Part shown: piece after piece, positions 58,130-64,000 of the stretch
Layout of the letters: each line of letters opens with the position of its first letter
How positions within the stretch are numbered: the stretch's first letter is position 1
NCBI GenBank assembly: GCA_007922195.1
Contig: ML682031.1
Location: 248,001-312,000 of the forward strand
Length of the DNA stretch: 64,000 nucleotides
DNA from: Podocnemis expansa
Lineage: Eukaryota > Chordata > Testudines > Podocnemididae
Direction: 5' to 3'
The notes under the pieces: generated by a model
What the model was told of the DNA's origin: nothing
Database searches by the model: none
Seen by the model: only the letters and a program-made list of their open reading frames with translations
Program-made: the position numbers and the translations under genes

Positions 58130-58760
58130 GCATGTAATGGATTCAGATATGGTATTGTAGCTGATGCACAGACATATTGTTCTGCTGATGTCCCCATCCT
58201 CAATCCTACTTAGGCTCCCCCAGTATTGCCTTGTCTGAGATCCAGCACCATATGCATTCAAATAAGTTGCTCTTTAATGTTTCAAAACCTGATTTATTAG
58301 TTTCTCACACTCCATCTGCCTTGAAAAACTGCAATGTGCCTTCACTTTCACAGGCTGTACAAAAGGTTGAGGTTCAATTTGACTCTACTTTATCATTTGA
58401 TCAGAGTGTCAGACGCATATGTAAAATCTCCTTTCAGCTACATAATCTGATTAAAATTCATGCTTTTTTTGGGTGCGGGGAGGTTAGGACTTAGCAGCAG
58501 GAACTGTGATTAATGTATTTGTAGGCTCCCTTATTTACTATTTTTGTGGTCTCCCTAAAATTAACATGTACGGACATAAACCATTCTGAAGTGGGGTGCA
58601 GGGCAAATCCTTACTTGAAACCAGAGAATGTGCCTGTGCTAATGAAATGTGATCACTTATCCACAAGCCACACTGCCTTCAATTTAAGATATGTTCCTTT
58701 CACAGCTTTTTTTTTTCACAATTTTATCTCTTTAAGTGGCAAACAGTTCCTACCTAAATT
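58130..58760 (+). pseudogene. L2-like LINE reverse-transcriptase remnant
   Basis: The 87-codon frame at 58231-58494 reads SNKLLFNVSKPDLLV, then a VQKVEVQFDSTLSFDQSV and ICKISFQLHNLIKIHAFF pattern. It mirrors the C-terminal RT region of L2-type LINEs (...L.LN..KTE.LV...; ...LGV..DS.LSF..H..; ...K..F..LRNI...R..L). After an indel, VINVFVGSLIYYFCGLP (about 58511-58560) matches the following 'AFV.SRLDYCN.L..GLP' segment. It is heavily decayed, with no promoter or 3' end visible. Confidence 0.6.
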
Positions 58761-58989
58761 TTTTACTTTCCTGACACATTTTACATTCAAAGTGAATGTC
58801 TGAAAAATAACTGGGGTTAGGGAGGAGGGAAATGGGGCGGCAGATATTTTTAGTCATATAGTTATGTATTACTTTATGTTCTTGAAAATTGTTCATCTCT
58901 CTTCCCTACTTATTCCATTTGATATAACAGTTATAGATTTTTTAAACCAAAGACGACTGTGTAGTGATTGCAACAAACATATGAGACAA

Positions 58990-59190
58990 GCTTTTGATTT
59001 CTCACATACTTGCTGTATGACCATAAGCAAATGGCTCAATTACACTGTGCCTGACTATGACCATCTGTAAAATGGGGTTAATTTTAGTTCCCTCGCTAAT
59101 CCTTGCAAAAACCTTGTGAATCAATTGATCAACCTTTGTAATGTGCTTTGAGATGACAAGTGAGGAGGTACTGTAGAAATACAAATTTTA
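58990..59190 (+). repeat. MIR/CORE-SINE-like element
   Basis: TGACCATAAGCAAATGGCTC, ATGACCATCTGTAAAATGGG, GTAATGTGCTTTGAGATGAC and TGTAGAAATACAAATTT follow the full central-to-3' order of the reptilian CORE/MIR SINE (cttgggcaa...cccatctgtaaaatgggg...aaagcgctttgagat). Confidence 0.8.
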
Positions 59191-59194
59191 TATA

Positions 59195-60985
59195 TGGACT
59201 CTATATATTCATGCATAAGTGTATGTATATATATGAGCACCTTCACTCTTCATGTAAAACAAAGAAGACAGAAGATTTAGGAACCTTACATAACTGGGTG
59301 TCTGGTGCATAAAATACCATCCAAGAGACTGTCATATATTTGCTTCCTACGTTTTCATGAATGAATCATTTCTAATGCAGATAAACATGTCAGCTTTGAC
59401 AAGTTATGAAAATATTACCAGTCAGGAGCATGATCTATATGTCAGGCAGTGCTAAAAAAAAATCATCCTATGTGGCAAGTCTGCATTGTGATAGCTCTAT
59501 AAATCTGAAACCATAAAAGTGTGTCTTTACTTCTTATGTGCACAGGAACCAGTCTGAATTAACTCATTTTTCCAGCAATATGCAGAAGGATCCACACTAA
59601 TAACATGGCTTCTCCCATGGGGAGCCCTAAATGGATTGTCATCCATGCCAGTGAACAAAATGTACAAAAACAATTCCTGGCTCTAGCAGAAATTATGAGA
59701 TTGCTCAGAATATGACCTGTCAGACAGTATTTCTCAACCTGCTCATCCATAATCTATTTCAAATGGGTTTCCCCAGCTCCTCATCCTCCTTGCTTTGTTT
59801 TGTCTGAAATTCAATCAAAGATGAATTAGACATTAACAAGCAACACTCTGGCTCTCTAGTCATAGCAGAAACTCTAGATCCCCATGTTCATTTTGTTACA
59901 GATTCGAGGTGTCCCATTTCAATGCAAAACCGCTTCCCTCCAGAGACTACCACTGATATTGGCAGGAAAGCACAAGGGGCTGAAACAGAACTCGAGCACC
60001 AATAACAAGCATGGTAGCTCAACCCTCAACAGACATTAGCTATTGCAGGAAAACAGCCAGAGCTTTAATCACAATTTTTTCAAACACAGCTAGGGATTTG
60101 GAAATGCTGTTATTTCAGAATATGACCCTAACATAGTGCTTAATCAAAGCCATTGGTAGCACATGAACAACCTGCAGACTTTAATAAAAACCAATTTAAT
60201 AAAAGCCAGTGTGTCAGAATCATGCTGACCCTAATTTAGCAAACTAAAAAAACAAAAAACGAAAAAAAAGAAAAAAAAAAAAACCCACTAACCTCTCCCC
60301 CCCCACCGGACTTTCCATACATTTGTGTATGTTACAAATGCAACAAAACAGGGCATTTCTCCTTTGTGGAGAACAGAACATTTATTCTCTCTCTCTTTCA
60401 GAACGCTCTTAGGACTTTTCTTTCTACTTTTCCACAGATATTTCAAAGTCGACAAGCACAAAACTCAACCTCCAAAAAAATCAGCAAGAAGGTAGAGAGA
60501 AACAATCATTGCCAAAAAATAATTTAAAAAAAGAATCTAAAATTGATAAGCTAGTAAATGAAGGTTTGAATTTCACCACAAAAATTGAACTCAGGTTCCT
60601 TTTCAACTCACCAGCCTCCACCCCTAGAAACAAAGCCACGAAATAGAGTTCAACCTCTTTCTCGGAACAATTTTAATTTACAGTTTTACAAGTATTAGTG
60701 GCAGGTGTTTTTTAAATTCTCAAAACACAACACACACATTATTAGTATTAAGTTTATTGCACCAATGCGTAAGACAGATAATCATGCCTAAGAGATCCAA
60801 TCATTAAGCCAGGTGCTGCACAAAACAGAGAATTAGAAAAATCTGAAGATTTACTGCACAAAAACCAAGACTGGTGTTCTCCCCAAGTGCCCTGGCTAAT
60901 AATCAGATACACAATCTAAAGGGAGATCCACTATTAAAATGCTGCAGGTGTGGATTTTCTTTTTTTTTTTTTTTAAAAGCAACTG
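59195..60985. other. No gene recognised
   Basis: A TATA-rich run lies at 59185-59235 and an A/C-rich tract at 60240-60305. The segment 60120-60240 (CTTAATCAAAGCCATTGGTA and neighbours) is repeat-free and could be conserved non-coding DNA. Confidence 0.4.
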
Positions 60986-60989
60986 TACC

Positions 60990-61184
60990 ACTTAGTGAGG
61001 ACCCTACTATGCAAAAGGGAGAACAGCACAGTTAACCTACCTCAGTACAAGACAGTAGCTATGGTGACAACATCTACTAATATAAAGATTAGGGAGGTAT
61101 AACTACGTTGCTGAGGGATGTGGATTTGTCACATGCCAAGTGACATAGCTATACTGATATAGCTTTGTAGTGTAGACCTGGCTC
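60990..61184 (-). mobile_element. Non-autonomous DNA transposon fragment (TGTAGACCTGGC terminus)
   Basis: GAGGGATGTGGATTTGTCAC, GCTATACTGATATAGCTTTG and TAGTGTAGACCTGGC on the plus strand are the right end of the 'gccaggtctacac' MITE family. It is related in terminus to 36238-36410 and 40465-40735. The left end is unclear. Confidence 0.6.
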
Positions 61185-61189
61185 CTCAT

Positions 61190-61865
61190 CTTTGTCACTG
61201 GTGTGAATCTGAACAAGTTCAAGATTTATCTAAAGCTGGTGGTGTTCAGAAGCCAATGTGAAAAGACGTGGCTGTCCTTAGCTCAGTTCCAATGTCTACA
61301 TCATAAAAGCCATGATTACCCTTGCTGCCAAGTGCAAACATATCAAAAGGTACAGAGAGAGCTAAAGTAACAAATGGGCATAAAAGCATGCTATGCTTGT
61401 AGTCCCAGAGAGAGATATGCTAAGTGTGAAGGTTCATTTGTGCAGTATTACTGAGAAACATGCATCATTTGCTAGTTCCAAGTTCTAAAGAATTTTGTGC
61501 CATCTCTAAATAAGAGCTAAAAGAATCCACCCTTCATTTTTAGGGATGGACTTCAACCAACCTGCATCTGTAAACAACACTGGTGTATTCATTTCTAGGT
61601 CTCCTATTAACCTTTTGGTTTCAAGTATTTACAAAAGCTGCTTTGAAAAACCCTGTTCTTCCTGAAAAATCAGAGGACTCATCTCTTTTACCCGTCTGAA
61701 GGGGAGAACCCTTATCTGATACATAATCAGTTTACATCATCTTGTTTAAATTGGTACTATGCCCATACTAATTGCACAATGGGGAAAGCAGACAAAACGA
61801 ATCACAGCAAAGGAGTTACATTATTTGGGAAGAGACACCCAGTAATCCAAACAGTTGCACCAACA
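61190..61865. other. No gene recognised
   Basis: No domain or repeat end that I can support. The CR1 5' limit at about 61870 is approximate. Confidence 0.4.
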
Positions 61866-61869
61866 CAGT

Positions 61870-63303
61870 CATGAAGAAAAGTTGGAGCTCTGACCAGTTT
61901 CCTGCATCACGGATAACCTGGAGATTGGGATTGTCCTCCTTTACCAAAGTGGACATGTTCCTGGGCATCAAGAAAGCCTCACCTCAATCCCTGGAAAAAT
62001 CATGGAGCAGGTCCTCAAAAGAATCCATTGTGAAACACTTGGAGGAAAGTAGAGTGATCAGGAATAGTCAGCATGGATTCACCAAAGGCAAACCACGCCT
62101 GGTCAACCTGATTGCCTTCTATGATGAAATAACTGGATTTGTGGATGTGGGAATAGCAGTTGATTTGCTATACATCAACTTTAGCAAAGACTTTGATACG
62201 GTTTCCCACAGCATCCTTGTCAGCAAGTTAAGGAAGTATGGTTTAGATGAATGGACTGTAATGTGGATAGAAAGCTGGCTCGAACATCTGGCTCAGCAGG
62301 TATGGATCAATGGCTCAATGCCTAGTTGGCAAGCAGTAACTAATGGAGTGCCCCAGGGTCAGTCCTGGGGCTGGTGCTCTTCAATATCTTCATTAATGAT
62401 CTGGATGATGGGATAGATTGCATGCTCAGTAAATTCACAGATGACGCCAAGCTGGGGGAATGGTAAACACGCTGGAGAGCAGTGATAGGATCCAGGGAGA
62501 CCTGGACAAATTGTAGAAGTACATGGGATTTTTCCATCCTATGTGCAAGACTCTGCACTTTTCCTTGTTGAACCTCATGAGATTTTGTTTGGCCCAAAGC
62601 TCCAGTCTGCGGATCGATTAGCTAAGTAGCAGCACTATAGAAAAGGAATTGTGGGTTATGCTGGATGTGAGTCAACAGTGTGCTTTTGTTGCCAAAAAGG
62701 CCAATGGCATATTGGGATGTATCAGTAGAAGTGTTGCCAGCAGATTGAGGGATGTGATTATTCCCCTCTATTCAGCGCTGGAGAGGCCACAGCTGGAATA
62801 CTATATTCAGATTTGGGCTCCCCACTACAAAAAGGATGTGGAAAAATTAGAAAGAGTTCAGCAGAGGGCAACAAAAATGATCAATGAGCTAGAGCACAAG
62901 ACTTAGGAAAGTAGACTGAAGGAACTGGGCTTATTTAGCCCGCAGAAGAGAAGCCTGAGGGGGGATTTGATAGCAATTTTCAGCTACTTGAAAGTGTGCT
63001 CCAAAAAGGAGGGAGCTAGGCTGTCCCCAGTAGTAACAGAGGACTGAACAAGGAGCGATAGTTTCAAGTTGCAGCTGGGGCAGCTGAGGTTGGATATTAG
63101 GAAAAACTCTCTCACTAGAAAAGTGGTGAAGTATTGGAACGGGTTACCTAGGGAGGTGGTGGAATCTCCACCTTTGGAAACATTTAAGGCCCGGTTAGAC
63201 AGAACCCTGGCTGGGATGATTTAGTGGGAGCAGTCCTGCTTTTAGCAGGGGGTGGGACTAGATACCTTATGAGGTCCTTTCCAGCCCTAGGATTCCATGT
63301 TGT
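61870..63303 (+). mobile_element. CR1 LINE, 5'-truncated, with internal micro-inversion
   Basis: The reverse-transcriptase region is followed by the CR1 3' UTR (CCTGAGGGGGGATTTGATAG, GGAGGTGGTGGAATCTCCAC, TTTAGCAGGGGGTGGGACTA) and the terminus CCTTTCCAGCCCTAGGATTC. The segment 62520-62604 is inverted relative to the rest. The element is 1.4 kb of the roughly 4 kb expected, a normal 5' truncation for CR1. Confidence 0.9.
61895..63050 (+). pseudogene. Broken CR1 reverse transcriptase
   Basis: From about 62040 the frame reads HLEESRVIRNSQHGFTKGK, then AVDLLYINFSKDFDTVSHSIL (motif A region) and [19 protein letters not shown] (motif B). Motif A has INF where active CR1 enzymes have LDF, so the catalytic Asp is Asn. 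DD survives in KFTDDAKL at about 62430-62455. After the inversion the frame resumes with [20 protein letters not shown] and [12 protein letters not shown] (62655-62885), then a TAG stop at 62904. Upstream of 62040 a frameshift separates the IPGKIMEQVL block. Confidence 0.88.
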
Positions 63304-64000
63304 CATAGGCTGGTGCTGCACGTTGAACATGTGCAGTGGTCAGTGACCATATGTCCTTGTGACTGACTAAAGCTTGACAGTCATGGGAGCGGATACCTAT
63401 AACCGACTCAGGTGCCTGGAGGCCATGAAGGGAACAGAGACACTCAATTCACAGAGGAAGCTAGGCCATTCCAGGAGTTACTCTGAAAACTAACAGGATG
63501 CCTCTACCAGTGGAAGGGCTAAAATTGAGATGTGATTGGTAAATAGCTTCTTGAAGGCAGAATGGAAGCTGGTCTGTCTGAGAGATAGATATCTGATAAA
63601 GATCTGTAAAGAGATTTTGGCTTTTTCATTCTTATCTTTTTAACTTCTCTATGAGTGAGGTTCAGGTTTTCAAAGCTCACACACAAAGGAGAGAATTAAA
63701 GGACCTAAGACCGGAAAGCAATTCAGATCACCTAGCAGCAAGTCAGTTACGGAGTGGAACAAGTACTTTTTTCAACTTACAAGCAACAATTTCCCCTGCA
63801 TTTGGAAAGATGAATTAATAAAAGGAATCAGCCTGACGGGTGGGAACCATTCATCCTTAGTGGAGGACTGACCAGTACATCACTGAATTCGGGAGTGAAA
63901 AATAAGCCTTTAACTCTGTAGGCATCACTGCAAGAAAGATGCCTCTCCCCTACTCCACCCTAGTGTAATAAGGTTTTCATGCAATTATAACGGCTGGCGA
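63304..64000. other. No gene recognised
   Basis: Unremarkable composition and no frame above 60 codons to the window end. Confidence 0.45.

Noticed and set aside
1..64000. CRISPR arrays, bacterial operons, rRNA and intact tRNA genes
   Set aside because: The window is vertebrate nuclear DNA; tRNA-like boxes found belong to MIR/CORE SINEs, and no spaced direct-repeat array is present.

Overview
The window is vertebrate nuclear DNA and most likely comes from a turtle. I infer this from the repeats. CR1 LINEs end in the 'TCATAGAcTCTAAGGTCAGAAGGGACC' type of 3' end (read here mostly on the minus strand). Penelope-like element (PLE) tails carry the GAAGTGGGATTTTCTCCCACGAAAGC-type signature. There are also many CORE/MIR-like SINEs, an L2-like LINE fragment and several hAT-type DNA transposons. 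The species cannot be read from the sequence. No complete host protein gene is visible. Nearly all longer open frames are chance frames or lie in repeats, so the window reads as intergenic or intronic. One possible short host exon (33622-33718, minus strand) and three stretches that look like conserved non-coding DNA are flagged with low confidence.

Layout. 1-9 kb: AT-rich DNA with a small hAT-like element (2534-2807), CR1 fragments at 4.2 and 6.9 kb each abutting an inverted pair of PLE tails, a CTAC-type MITE (6.2 kb) and a possible solo LTR (8.5-9.0 kb). 9-25 kb: mostly unique sequence with MIR-like SINEs and two CR1 3' ends. 25-36 kb: an inverted PLE pair that has captured rearranged neighbouring DNA, a hAT element with a perfect 8-bp target duplication (26.7 kb), a second-family PLE-like inverted pair (28.9 kb), a 1.1-kb CR1, the exon candidate, and a hAT nested inside a GC-rich element (34.8-35.6 kb). 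36-51 kb: four hAT-type elements or MITEs (38.9, 40.5, 40.8, 43.6 kb), a 2-kb LTR-like element with TG...CA ends and a 5-bp target duplication (46057-48092), and a 1.1-kb CR1. 51-64 kb: another hAT MITE, a near full-length but multiply frameshifted PLE (53.5-56.2 kb), an L2-like remnant (58.2-58.8 kb) and a CR1 copy with an internal micro-inversion (61.9-63.3 kb).

How the parts relate. The long PLE at 53.5-56.2 kb explains a set of otherwise puzzling short repeats, because its 3' tail is the same sequence found singly or as head-to-head inverted pairs at eight other places; a sibling tail family makes a ninth. The tail contains a CUGANGA / stem / GAAA arrangement resembling a hammerhead ribozyme core. 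PLEs are known to carry hammerhead motifs in their terminal repeats. The recurrent inverted pairing, the captured filler DNA and the hammerhead-like core are the most interesting observations here.
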